Source: Arcobacter sp. EP1 (GTDB taxonomy: Bacteria; Campylobacterota; Campylobacteria; Campylobacterales; Arcobacteraceae). From it: a DNA stretch of 64,000 nt. Position 1 is the stretch's first letter. Each line of letters starts with the position of its first letter. A program made the translations under genes and the position numbers. Of this stretch, positions 45,159 through 54,156 are shown piece by piece. A model generated the notes under the pieces. The model was not told the DNA's origin. It was given only the letters and a program-made list of their open reading frames with translations, and did not search any database. The stretch is taken from positions 130,344-194,343 of the forward strand of contig LPNY01000132.1 in assembly GCA_001655195.1 (NCBI GenBank). Reading direction: 5' to 3'.

Positions 45159-47334
45159 AAACTAGAATCTCTCGATTTCCTTTAGCATTTGCTTCAGATA
45201 AAACCCCTGTTGTTTCAAGCTGTTCAACAATAGTGGCTGCTCGATTATAACCAATACGAAGTTTTCTTTGAATGTACGAGATTGATGTTTTTTTATCTAT
45301 TAAAACTACTGATTTAGCATCCTCATAAAGTTCATCTAAATCACCAATATCACCCGAGGTAGAACTTAAAGTACCATCTGATTTTTGTTTAACAAAATTC
45401 ATATCATACTCTACTTCTTTTTGATCTTTTAAGAAATTAACAACATCTTCAATCTCTGTCTCTTTTGACCACGGTGCATGAATACGTACAAGCCCAGACA
45501 TACCAGGAGGAGTAAAGAGCATATCTCCTCGTCCTAAAAGTGATTCTGCACCTAAAGAGTCTAAGATAATTTTAGAGTCAACTTTTTGTCCTACTTTATA
45601 TGAAAGTCGACTTGGAAGATTGGCTTTAATCAATCCTGTAACAACATCAACCGATGGTCGTTGCGTTGCAACAATTAAATGAATTCCTGAAGCTCGTGCC
45701 ATTTGAGCAAGTCTAGCAATAGAGAGTTCAACCTCTTTACCACTTGTCATCATAAGATCAGCTAATTCATCAATAACTACCACAATATAAGGAATTAAAT
45801 CAAACCCCTCTTTTTTTGCTTTTTCGTTGTAGTTTTCAATATTTTTTGTTTTAGTTTGACTCATTAATGTATAACGACGTTCCATCTCTCCAACCATATT
45901 CGCCAATGCGTTAATAGCTTCAGTAGGTTTTGTAATAACAGGAGTCAATAAATGAGGAATATCATTGTACATTGAAAACTCTAGCATCTTTGGATCAATC
46001 ATAACCAGCTTTAAATTATCAGGAGAGTTTTTATAAAGCAATGAAAGAATCATTGCATTAATTCCAACTGACTTACCAGAACCTGTAGTTCCTGCAATAA
46101 GAAGATGTGGCAGTTTTTTGAGGTCTGTCACAAAAGGTTTACCAACAATATCTTTACCTAAAACCATTGTCAAAGGGGATTTAGCATTTTGAAAAATTTC
46201 ACTCTCTAAAAGTTCTTTAATATATATGGTTTGAACATCATCATTAGGTACTTCAATTCCTACAACATCTTTTCCTGGAATTGGCGCTTGAATACGAATA
46301 GTTTCCGCTTTTAAAGCCATTGCTAAATCATCTTGAAGATTTAATATCTTAGAAACTTTTACATTAGGGGCAGGTTTAAACTCAAAAGTTGTAACAACAG
46401 GCCCTGTATACGTACGAACCACGTCACCTTCGATTTTAAACATTAAAAGTTTATCCAGTAGATCAGAGATTTTTTGGTCAATTAAATCTTCATTAATTTT
46501 TGATTTCTTCTCTTTTGGTGATGGTTGAAAGAATTTAGTTGGAGGAAGTTGAAAATCCTTAGGCTTTTCAGTCTCACCTAACTCGATTTCATCTTGAAGT
46601 TTTTTATTCTCTTCTAACTCTTCAACAATAACTGAATGAGGTTCCTCTTTTACTTGTTCAATACTCTCATCAATGATTTGTGCATCTTGAATAAGCTCTT
46701 GTTCTAGTGCTTTTTGGGCTGTTTCAACAGGAATAGATATATCCTTGGTCTCAATTAGAATCTCAGCAGTATCACCAACCTCTTTAACGATAACATTTTG
46801 TTCAACTTTTCTTTTTTCACGTTTTTTTGAAATTGTTATCTTTTTAGGTTTTTCTGTTTTTGGTCGATTTAGTGTTGACTCTTTTGCTTTTACTAAAACA
46901 TTTTTAACACTAAACTCGCTCTCTTCTGTAAAAACAATATAAGTTGCAACTAAACCGATTAATACAATCATCCAAAGCCCTGCATTACCGATAAAAGGAC
47001 TTAATTCATGAACAATTATATTACCAATCTCACCAGAAAGTGCATCTTTTCCAACAGCAAGTGATTGAAAGATCAATAGCGTAAACGTTAATATTACTAA
47101 AATTAGTAGTTTAATATAAAAACTTGATTGAAGCTCTTTTTTAAAATTAATTACATATAAGGGGTATAAAAAAAGTCCTAAATATGCATATGAAAGGTAC
47201 CCAAAATATTTATGAGAATAATTTGCAAAGAGTGATCCTATTTGACCAACAGTCTCTTTGGCTGAAATAATTGTTGCATATTCAAAATAGACAATAATAA
47301 AAAGAAAAATGAGAGAGAAAATTTTTTTAACTAT
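45157..47334 (-). CDS. ftsK: DNA translocase FtsK with probable non-canonical start codon
   Basis: FtsK pumps DNA at the septum and activates Xer recombination at dif. Walker A is AGTTGSGKSVGIN, with VVIDELADLMM and RLAQMARASGIHLIVATQRPS after it, and a C-terminal gamma DNA-reading domain (residues SYIQRKLRIGYNRAATIVEQ). The first ATG/GTG/TTG in frame is a TTG at 47076 inside a membrane segment, but the frame stays open upstream through three more segments (KIFSLIFLFIIVYFEYA; YAYLGLFLYPLYVI; LLILVILTFTLLIF). AAAGGG lies six bases before an ATA at 47332-47334, the likely start (725 residues). Confidence 0.85.
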   Translation of the reverse strand: MVKKIFSLIFLFIIVYFEYATIISAKETVGQIGSLFANYSHKYFGYLSYAYLGLFLYPLYVINFKKELQSSFYIKLLILVILTFTLLIFQSLAVGKDALSGEIGNIIVHELSPFIGNAGLWMIVLIGLVATYIVFTEESEFSVKNVLVKAKESTLNRPKTEKPKKITISKKREKRKVEQNVIVKEVGDTAEILIETKDISIPVETAQKALEQELIQDAQIIDESIEQVKEEPHSVIVEELEENKKLQDEIELGETEKPKDFQLPPTKFFQPSPKEKKSKINEDLIDQKISDLLDKLLMFKIEGDVVRTYTGPVVTTFEFKPAPNVKVSKILNLQDDLAMALKAETIRIQAPIPGKDVVGIEVPNDDVQTIYIKELLESEIFQNAKSPLTMVLGKDIVGKPFVTDLKKLPHLLIAGTTGSGKSVGINAMILSLLYKNSPDNLKLVMIDPKMLEFSMYNDIPHLLTPVITKPTEAINALANMVGEMERRYTLMSQTKTKNIENYNEKAKKEGFDLIPYIVVVIDELADLMMTSGKEVELSIARLAQMARASGIHLIVATQRPSVDVVTGLIKANLPSRLSYKVGQKVDSKIILDSLGAESLLGRGDMLFTPPGMSGLVRIHAPWSKETEIEDVVNFLKDQKEVEYDMNFVKQKSDGTLSSTSGDIGDLDELYEDAKSVVLIDKKTSISYIQRKLRIGYNRAATIVEQLETTGVLSEANAKGNREILV

Positions 47335-47344
47335 TTTAAACCCT

Positions 47345-48289
47345 TTATTTTAATAACTTAGCTATACGGCTTTGAAGTTTTAGCCACTTTCTATGTTCCA
47401 TAAGAGGGAAACCAGCCCACTGTTTTTTAGGTTCATCAATAGTTTTAGTTACACCACCACGTGCCGCAATAGTTGTAAAAGGAGCAATTTCTAAATGCCC
47501 TGCAGTTGCACTTTGTCCACCCATAATAACATATTCATGTAGTGTTGTAGAGCCAGAAAGCCCTACTTGTCCTGTGAGAATACATCCTTGTTTCAAGATA
47601 CAGTTATGTGCAATATGAACTAAATTATCTATTCGTACCCCATCACCAATAATCGTTGATTTAAATACTGCTCTATCAATGGTACTGTTTGCTCCAATTT
47701 CCACATCATTACCAATAACAACATTTCCATTTTGATATATTTTGATATATTTACCAGCTTTATTTGCAAATCCAAAACCATCACTACCAATAACCGTTCC
47801 AGCGTGAATAATCACATCACTTCCGATTGAACAATCACGATAGATTGATACATTTGGATAAATTATTGTATTACTTCCAATTGAAACATTATCTCCAATA
47901 TAAGCACCGCTCATGATCGTACAATTGTTCCCTATTGATGAGTTTTTACCTAAATAAACATTTGACATAATTGTAGAATCTTCTCCTACAATACACTCTT
48001 CTCCAACAACTTCAACGACTTTTGGAGCAAAAAACTTACTCAGATAAGCTAAATTTACATACGGTTCATCACACACCAAGGCTATGGTACCAGAAGGAAC
48101 ATTTTTAGCAAACTCTTCTTTTACTAACACAGCTGCTGCTTGTGTTTGTTCTAAATCATTTACATATTTTTTGTTTTCCAAAAATGTTACTTCATTACTT
48201 GAAGCATCAAGAAGGGTATTGAGTCCTGTAATTTCCATTGTACTGTCACAGGTTATATTAAGAGCAGATGAGAGTTCTTTGAGTGTCAA
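47345..48289 (-). CDS. lpxD: UDP-3-O-acylglucosamine N-acyltransferase
   Basis: A 314-residue left-handed beta-helix enzyme of lipid A synthesis, adding the second hydroxyacyl chain. Hexapeptide repeats run from about residue 100 to 270 (e.g. IGNNCTIMSGAYIGDNVSIG), the catalytic His is in LVHIAHNC, and the N-terminal domain reads VTFLENKKY. It lies between ilvN and ftsK, as I recall in Campylobacter. Confidence 0.95.
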   Translation of the reverse strand: MTLKELSSALNITCDSTMEITGLNTLLDASSNEVTFLENKKYVNDLEQTQAAAVLVKEEFAKNVPSGTIALVCDEPYVNLAYLSKFFAPKVVEVVGEECIVGEDSTIMSNVYLGKNSSIGNNCTIMSGAYIGDNVSIGSNTIIYPNVSIYRDCSIGSDVIIHAGTVIGSDGFGFANKAGKYIKIYQNGNVVIGNDVEIGANSTIDRAVFKSTIIGDGVRIDNLVHIAHNCILKQGCILTGQVGLSGSTTLHEYVIMGGQSATAGHLEIAPFTTIAARGGVTKTIDEPKKQWAGFPLMEHRKWLKLQSRIAKLLK

Positions 48290-48330
48290 ATTTTGTCCTT
48301 TAGAAAATAAAAAGATAAGAGAAAATTCTC

Positions 48331-48828
48331 TTATCTTTCCATTGCTACAATACCACTTCGTACAACTTCAAGTGGATTAAATTTTTGCATAACTTTAATA
48401 AAGTTAGCAATTCGTGATGCAGAATCAGTTGCACTTACAATAATTGCTTCATCAGTTACGTTTTGAATAGAACCGTGGTAAGCTCGGGCAATTACATCAA
48501 TATCACTTAAGTTATTGTCAATTGAAAATTTCATTAATACCGTATCTTTTTCAACCACATTTCTGTGTTCATTTACTTTTAATACAGGAATCAATTTATT
48601 TAACTGTTTTACAATTTGATCAATAATTCGTTTATCACCTGTAGTTACAATTGTCATTCTTGAGTACTGGCTTCCCTCAATTGGAGCAACAGTTAATGAA
48701 TCAATATTATACCCTCGTGCTGAAAATAGTCCAACAATACGAGATAAAACATTGTGCTCATTCATCACAATTACAGAGATAACTTGTCGTGTTGTTTCAG
48801 TATCATAGTAGTGATTAAAATTATTCAT
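48331..48828 (-). CDS. ilvN: acetolactate synthase small (regulatory) subunit
   Basis: A 165-residue regulatory chain with an N-terminal ACT domain (VISVIVMNEHNVLSRIVGLFSARGYNI split here by residue limit; it starts at about residue 16) and the C-terminal ALS_ss domain. It confers valine feedback on the catalytic subunit. Its start overlaps the end of ilvB by eight bases, so the two chains are made together. Confidence 0.95.
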   Translation of the reverse strand: MNNFNHYYDTETTRQVISVIVMNEHNVLSRIVGLFSARGYNIDSLTVAPIEGSQYSRMTIVTTGDKRIIDQIVKQLNKLIPVLKVNEHRNVVEKDTVLMKFSIDNNLSDIDVIARAYHGSIQNVTDEAIIVSATDSASRIANFIKVMQKFNPLEVVRSGIVAMER

Positions 48829-50515
48829 TGTTATCTCCTATTAGTGTCATTTCATTTAAGGCATGGCCATTTGGAACCATTGGTAAAACTTCCTCATTTC
48901 TATCTACTATTACTTCAATTAATGCAGGCTTTTTTGCTTTAACTGCATCTTTTAGAGCTTTATCAAACTCTTCTTTTGTCTCTACTCGGTACCCATTTGC
49001 ACCAAATGCTTCTGCAAGTTTTGGGAAATCAGGCTGAGCAGAAAGATCTGTTTCAGAAATTCTATTATCATAAAACATTGTTTGCCATTGACGTACCATT
49101 CCAAGATAGTTATTATTTAAAATAATATTAATAACTGGCAATTTATTCTCTACACATGTCATTAACTCTTGGATGTTCATTAAAATTGAACCATCTCCTG
49201 TAAAGTTAATAGAAACTTTTTCAGGTACTGCTTTAGCAACTCCCATAGCACCTGGCAATCCAAACCCCATAGTTCCTAATCCACCAGAAGTATTAAACTG
49301 TCGTGCAAATGAAAATGGATAGAACTGAGCTGTCCACATTTGGTGTTGTCCAACATCCGTTGAAATAACTGCTCTATCTCCCAAGATTTCACCAACACGT
49401 CTAATTGGCCATTGTGGTTTAATTTTAGTATCTGAATCAATAAATCGTAATGGTTGTTTCTCTCTATACTCATGTAATAAAGCAACCCAATTTGTATAGT
49501 CATTCATCTCTAATTCTTCTAATGAATCAATCATTCCTCGAACAGTAACTTGTAAGTCTCCAACAATTGGAAAATTAGTTTCAACAAGTTTGGCAATCGT
49601 TGCTGGGTCAATATCAATATGGATGACTTTTGCTTTCTTAGCAAACTCATCAAGTCGTCCTGTTACCCTATCATCAAAACGAGCTCCCAATGAAATTAAA
49701 AGATCCGTTTCATGTGCTGCCATATTTGCTGAATATTCACCATGCATACCTAACATTCCAACTAAAAGTGGGTTATCATGTCCCATAACACCACGTGCCA
49801 TTAATGTTTCAACAGCTGGAATATTTGTTTTCTTTGCAAACTCTCTAATATCATGGGCACAGTTTGAGGCAATTGCTCCACCACCAACATATAGTAATGG
49901 TTTTTTTGCTTTTGCCAATGCTTGCATAGCTCTTTTTAACTGCTTTTTATTATAATTTACCGTTGGTTTGTACGTTGGCAATTCTACTTTATCTGGATAA
50001 TCAAAGTTACCTAATTCAGCTGTAATATCTTTTGGAATATCAACATGTACAGGACCTGGACGACCCGTACTTGCAATATGAAATGCCTCTTTAATAATTC
50101 GAGGTAAATCTTTAATATCATTTACTAAATAGTTATGTTTTGTACACGGTCGTGAAATTCCTACAGCATCAATCTCTTGAAATCCATCTGTTCCAATAAT
50201 ATTCGATGGAACTTGTCCTGAAATAACAACCAATGGAATAGAATCCATATACGCATCAGCTAATCCAGTTACAGCATTTGTAAACCCAGGACCACTTGTT
50301 ACAATAGCAACACCTACCCTACCAGTTGCTTTTGCGTACCCTTCGGCTGCATGAATTGCTGCTTGTTCGTGTCTTGTTAAAATATGTTGAAAGTCTGTTT
50401 GTTTATATATTTCATCATAGACGTTCATAATAGCGCCACCAGGGTATCCAAATACTGTATCAACCCTCTCCTCTTTTAATGATTGCGTAACCATTTTTGC
50501 GCCAGTCATTTTCAT
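48821..50515 (-). CDS. ilvB: acetolactate synthase large (catalytic) subunit
   Basis: A 564-residue thiamine-diphosphate enzyme for branched-chain amino acids. FGYPGGAIMNVYD and HEQAAIHAAEGYA (catalytic Glu) open the PYR domain; the ThDP-binding GDGSILMNIQEL ... ILNNNYLGMVRQWQ lies in the PP domain. The ATG at 50513-50515 with GGAGAG just upstream is chosen over an in-frame upstream ATG 48 bases earlier, which lacks a site and would add an unusual extension. The valine-sensitive isozyme is not distinguishable by eye. Confidence 0.95.
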   Translation of the reverse strand: MKMTGAKMVTQSLKEERVDTVFGYPGGAIMNVYDEIYKQTDFQHILTRHEQAAIHAAEGYAKATGRVGVAIVTSGPGFTNAVTGLADAYMDSIPLVVISGQVPSNIIGTDGFQEIDAVGISRPCTKHNYLVNDIKDLPRIIKEAFHIASTGRPGPVHVDIPKDITAELGNFDYPDKVELPTYKPTVNYNKKQLKRAMQALAKAKKPLLYVGGGAIASNCAHDIREFAKKTNIPAVETLMARGVMGHDNPLLVGMLGMHGEYSANMAAHETDLLISLGARFDDRVTGRLDEFAKKAKVIHIDIDPATIAKLVETNFPIVGDLQVTVRGMIDSLEELEMNDYTNWVALLHEYREKQPLRFIDSDTKIKPQWPIRRVGEILGDRAVISTDVGQHQMWTAQFYPFSFARQFNTSGGLGTMGFGLPGAMGVAKAVPEKVSINFTGDGSILMNIQELMTCVENKLPVINIILNNNYLGMVRQWQTMFYDNRISETDLSAQPDFPKLAEAFGANGYRVETKEEFDKALKDAVKAKKPALIEVIVDRNEEVLPMVPNGHALNEMTLIGDNNE

Positions 50516-50627
50516 AATACTCTCTCCGTTATAAAATAGACGATATTTTACAGAAGTTATCATTAAATGGTCTTTAATATAAGTGATTTATATATTTCTT
50601 TTTAGCTTCATTTTAGAAATTTTCCTC

Positions 50628-50633
50628 TATAAT
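50628..50633 (+). promoter_or_regulatory. -10 box before the flagellin-like gene
   Basis: TATAAT 36 bases before the ATG at 50669, with AAAGGGG as ribosome site. No sigma-28 or sigma-54 motif is evident, which is unusual for a flagellin-like gene. Confidence 0.4.
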
Positions 50634-50668
50634 AGTTACAATTACGGAAACAATTAAAGGGGTATAAG

Positions 50669-51475
50669 ATGGATGTAAATAATATTCAAAATAATATCAA
50701 TAATCTTAACAATGTCCAGCAACAAAATCTTGATAAAACTGCCGCTTCCCAAGGAGCAAAACAAGTTACTAACGATGAAGCCTTAAATCTTACTATATCG
50801 CAAGTTTATCAAAAACAAAGAGACGAACTTTCACAATCTTTACAAAATCTCAATGAAGGGATTGCCGTAACAGAGATTGCTAAAAAAGGGTTACAATCTC
50901 AAGAAAATTCACTAAAAGATATACAACAAGAGTTATACAATGTACTAACTGATGATGCAGCAAATCCTAACCCAACAAAAATCAAAGATGATTTAGCACA
51001 ACATTTAAAAAATTTCAATGATATTGCAGATTCAACAAGCTTTCAAAATAAACAAATTTTAACAAAAAATGATCAAGAAGAAGCCTTTACTATTTCAACA
51101 AAAACGGAAACATTTTCTATTGAACCAATAGAAACAAAAGAGATTACTTCGGAGTTAATTCAAAATATTCACAATAATCCTTTATCAACAAATACTAATT
51201 TTAACAAAGGAATTGAAGACGTTCAACAAGCTATTAATAAAATAAACGAATTCTCAAATGAATTTAATGAAGTTCAAACACAAATAAAAAATAGTGCACG
51301 GGAGACCATTACAGACCAAGTTAATTTATCCCAAGAGAATGCAAAAAGAGTCGTGGATTTCGGTCAGGAGACAAGTGATTTCTCAAAAACAAATATCACT
51401 GCAAACGCTGGTTACTTTGTGGGGTCACAAGCAAATATAGTACAAGAACAAAGTATTAGACTACTCGCGAAGTAG
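50669..51475 (+). CDS. short flagellin-like protein
   Basis: The 268-residue protein has flagellin-type ends with little between. N-terminal helices LSQSLQNLNEGIAVTEIAKK and GLQSQENSLKDIQQEL match the flagellin D1 heptad pattern, and the C-terminal SQANIVQEQSIRLL matches the flagellin end that packs in D0. A variable D2/D3 is absent. It is similar in size to C. jejuni FlaC, a secreted flagellin-like protein. It is single, not in a flagellar operon, and its end overlaps the end of the converging ppx by 15 bases. It could be a minor filament or cap-region protein. Confidence 0.7.
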   Translation: MDVNNIQNNINNLNNVQQQNLDKTAASQGAKQVTNDEALNLTISQVYQKQRDELSQSLQNLNEGIAVTEIAKKGLQSQENSLKDIQQELYNVLTDDAANPNPTKIKDDLAQHLKNFNDIADSTSFQNKQILTKNDQEEAFTISTKTETFSIEPIETKEITSELIQNIHNNPLSTNTNFNKGIEDVQQAINKINEFSNEFNEVQTQIKNSARETITDQVNLSQENAKRVVDFGQETSDFSKTNITANAGYFVGSQANIVQEQSIRLLAK

Positions 51476-52372
51476 ACATTGATTTATGGCTACACCTTCT
51501 CGTAGTCCGTCATCAAGTACAATAGATGCCTCTTTTTGAAGAACTTCAAAGATCGCTTTATAAATATAAATTCCAATTTCAATAAACTCTACACGACCAC
51601 TTCCTACAAGCTTTCGTATCTCTTCATCAGATGAGTGGTAAAAAATATCTAAACACTCTTTTAAATCATTTAAATCTACTTTTGTACCATTAACTTTGTC
51701 TTTATCATAATGAAAAAAATCTTGTCCTAATTTAATAGCAGCAATGGTAGTTGGAGTTCCAGCAGTTGCTACAAAAGTATAATCATCTAAATTTATGTCT
51801 AAGGTTAATAAAAAGTTTTTAATTTCAAGCTTTTTAAGCTCTAAATATTCATTTAGCTCATCTTGAGAGTAATTCTTTTGTGTTAGAGTAACAATACCAA
51901 AATTAAAACTATGAGAGATATAATCTTTATGAGTATTTACAATGATTTCAGTAGAACCGCCACCAATATCTAACAGAATAAACTTTTGGGAATCAATCTT
52001 TTCTCGTTTTAAAGCATACTGAATAGCAAGCAGTGTTAAACGTGCCTCTTCTTTGCCATCAATAATACGAAACATTGCACCTGTTTTAGATTCAAAGGTG
52101 TCTAATACCTCTTGTGCATTATCTGCCATACGCATAGCTGCTGTTGTAACACAAATTGCCGTTGATGGATCATATCCCATCTCTTTAGAAGAGTATTCGA
52201 TTGCATCAATTACACGCTGTTGTGCAGCATCTGAGATAACACCTGTAGATACAAGTCCATCAGCCATGCCTACAACTTCTTGATACTCATCTAAGGTTTT
52301 ATGATTTAAGCAATCATAGATTAGTACTCTAAAAGAGTTAGAGCCTAAATCAATAGTAGTAATAGTCCGCAT
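51461..52372 (-). CDS. Ppx/GppA family phosphatase
   Basis: A 303-residue exopolyphosphatase or guanosine pentaphosphatase of the sugar-kinase fold: TTIDLGSNSFRVLIYD (phosphate 1), LLDIGGGSTEIIV (phosphate 2) and TAGTPTTIAAIKL. The short length, without the C-terminal HD-like domain of E. coli Ppx, is usual in epsilon homologues as I recall. It overlaps pssA by one base. Confidence 0.92.
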   Translation of the reverse strand: MRTITTIDLGSNSFRVLIYDCLNHKTLDEYQEVVGMADGLVSTGVISDAAQQRVIDAIEYSSKEMGYDPSTAICVTTAAMRMADNAQEVLDTFESKTGAMFRIIDGKEEARLTLLAIQYALKREKIDSQKFILLDIGGGSTEIIVNTHKDYISHSFNFGIVTLTQKNYSQDELNEYLELKKLEIKNFLLTLDINLDDYTFVATAGTPTTIAAIKLGQDFFHYDKDKVNGTKVDLNDLKECLDIFYHSSDEEIRKLVGSGRVEFIEIGIYIYKAIFEVLQKEASIVLDDGLREGVAINQCLLRE

Positions 52373-52929
52373 TAAGGGTGAGGAATCTTTATTTTAGAGT
52401 TTAGTAAAAACCCAATGATAATCATTGAGATAAGCACTAACGTTTCAGGTAAAATTCCTGTTAACCACACAAGGTAAACAACCCATAGAAGTATTGCACC
52501 AAGAGGAGTTGGAACACCTGTAAAGTATTTTGAGACACTTCCCTCTTCTGCTTGAATGTTAAACTGAATTAGACGTCTAAGACCAGAAATCACATAATAA
52601 ACAAAAGCAAATACAACCAATACCGTATTAAGTTCAAACTCTTTTCCATCAATAACAGCAAAGTAAATAAACATTGTTGGAACAATCACAAAAGATAAAA
52701 AGTCGGCAAAAGAATCCAACTGTATACCAAACTCTGTCGAAAGGTTATATTTTCGAGCAATCTTACCATCTACAATATCAAAAGCACCAGCAACCCAAGC
52801 AAATAGTGCAGCTCCAAAAAACTCACCGTGAGTTAAAAAATAGATAGCTAAAACCCCTGCAGTTATATTAAAAAATGTTGCACAATTTGCTAAATTAAAA
52901 TGACTATGTTTATTAAATAAAAAATCCAA
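52372..52929 (-). CDS. pssA: CDP-alcohol phosphatidyltransferase, probably phosphatidylserine synthase
   Basis: A 185-residue integral membrane enzyme with the full CDP-alcohol motif D-G-x2-A-R-x8-G-x3-D-x3-D (from DGKIAR to the aspartates of DSFAD). The N-terminal NLANCATFFNITAGVLAIYF and the later RRLIQFN/GVPTPLGA blocks match PssA rather than PgsA. It makes phosphatidylserine, the precursor of phosphatidylethanolamine, at the inner membrane. The diguanylate cyclase lies 10 bases upstream. Confidence 0.85.
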   Translation of the reverse strand: MDFLFNKHSHFNLANCATFFNITAGVLAIYFLTHGEFFGAALFAWVAGAFDIVDGKIARKYNLSTEFGIQLDSFADFLSFVIVPTMFIYFAVIDGKEFELNTVLVVFAFVYYVISGLRRLIQFNIQAEEGSVSKYFTGVPTPLGAILLWVVYLVWLTGILPETLVLISMIIIGFLLNSKIKIPHP

Positions 52930-52939
52930 AGTTTCCCTT

Positions 52940-54037
52940 TTACATTACGTATTGATTTCTGCCACTTTGTTTGGCTTTATATAGATTCTCATCTGCTTTT
53001 TTATAAAGCTTATTCGATGAAATTTCCATTCCTGCTTCGTAAAGTACTGCACCTATTGAAATTGTTACGTGCGATGCTACTTTACTCTCTTTGTGTTCGA
53101 TATTAAGTTTTACAATGTGATCTTTTATATCTTTTAAACACTGTTCAAGTATCTGCTTATCCACATCAAATAAAACTGCACCAAACTCCTCACCACCTAA
53201 TCTAAAGACATATTCATACTCTTTATTAAAATACTTTTTTAATTCAGTTGCAACAGCTTTAAGTGTTTTGTCTCCCATATCATGACCATAGGTATCATTG
53301 TATTGTTTAAAGAAGTCAATATCAAACATAATAAAAGCACTTGCCCAGTTATTTGCTGTTGATATTACAGGTAAATTATCAAAAATTGTATCAAAATAGT
53401 TACGATTGTATAACATCGTCATAGAGTCTGTAATAGCCTCTAGTTTATACTTTTTATTTAAAACAGTTAATTGGTTATCTTTTTTTATAATTGAATAGAT
53501 AATAAAACTAATAATACCAAGAGATAAAAGAACTATCGCAATAATATTATAGAAAAGATACTCTTTCATGTCTTTATACTCAGACAAGAAGTCCTTACGC
53601 TGTTTATAGGCCTCTTCTATCTCATAGTCAATCAAGAAGGTGACTTTTTGAATCATAATATTAAATTTTAAAGGGTCTTTACCATCAAATGAGCTTCGCA
53701 AATCATCATCAACTGCATTAATAACAGCACGTTCACTCTCTGTTTTATAACTGTTAAAGTAATAACTCCAATTTTTATCGATGATTTTCTTATATTTTAG
53801 CATTGAGCATGAAGAGTTATTGTTTTCAATACAAATAATTAAATCTTTATAACTATTTACGACAGTATTGAGTTTGAGCACAGGAACAAAATTACCAAAA
53901 TAGATAATATCAATCTGCTTTTTCAGCTTATCGATTTGATTATTAAAAAGAAAACTTGCACTAACAAGAGTTAATATCATTACTAATAGCAACATCATGA
54001 GTCTAAAACTCACCGACTTAAAAAATCCATATTTCAT
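52940..54037 (-). CDS. membrane diguanylate cyclase with periplasmic sensor domain
   Basis: A 365-residue protein with a membrane segment at about residues 10-32, a helical periplasmic domain resembling the four-helix bundle of chemoreceptors, a second segment (FYNIIAIVLLSLGIISFIIY) and a cytoplasmic GGDEF domain with GGEEF. It should make cyclic di-GMP. The inhibitory I-site RxxD five residues before GGEEF is replaced (NKEY). I chose ATG 54035-54037: a TATAAT lies exactly six bases upstream, giving a leaderless message. An ATG 21 bases further up would place that box within the gene. Confidence 0.88.
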   Translation of the reverse strand: MKYGFFKSVSFRLMMLLLVMILTLVSASFLFNNQIDKLKKQIDIIYFGNFVPVLKLNTVVNSYKDLIICIENNNSSCSMLKYKKIIDKNWSYYFNSYKTESERAVINAVDDDLRSSFDGKDPLKFNIMIQKVTFLIDYEIEEAYKQRKDFLSEYKDMKEYLFYNIIAIVLLSLGIISFIIYSIIKKDNQLTVLNKKYKLEAITDSMTMLYNRNYFDTIFDNLPVISTANNWASAFIMFDIDFFKQYNDTYGHDMGDKTLKAVATELKKYFNKEYEYVFRLGGEEFGAVLFDVDKQILEQCLKDIKDHIVKLNIEHKESKVASHVTISIGAVLYEAGMEISSNKLYKKADENLYKAKQSGRNQYVM

Positions 54038-54043
54038 AGGCGT

Positions 54044-54049
54044 ATTATA
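54044..54049 (-). promoter_or_regulatory. -10 box of the diguanylate cyclase gene
   Basis: TATAAT on the minus strand with six bases between it and the ATG at 54037, so transcription would start at or next to the first codon base. Confidence 0.4.
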
Positions 54050-54156
54050 ATGAAACAATGTTTAAATCTATCTCTACTTTTTATAATTTTTGATTAACTT
54101 GATATTTAGTAATATTTAGATACAATCGCGACTTTATTAAATCAAAGGATTATAAT

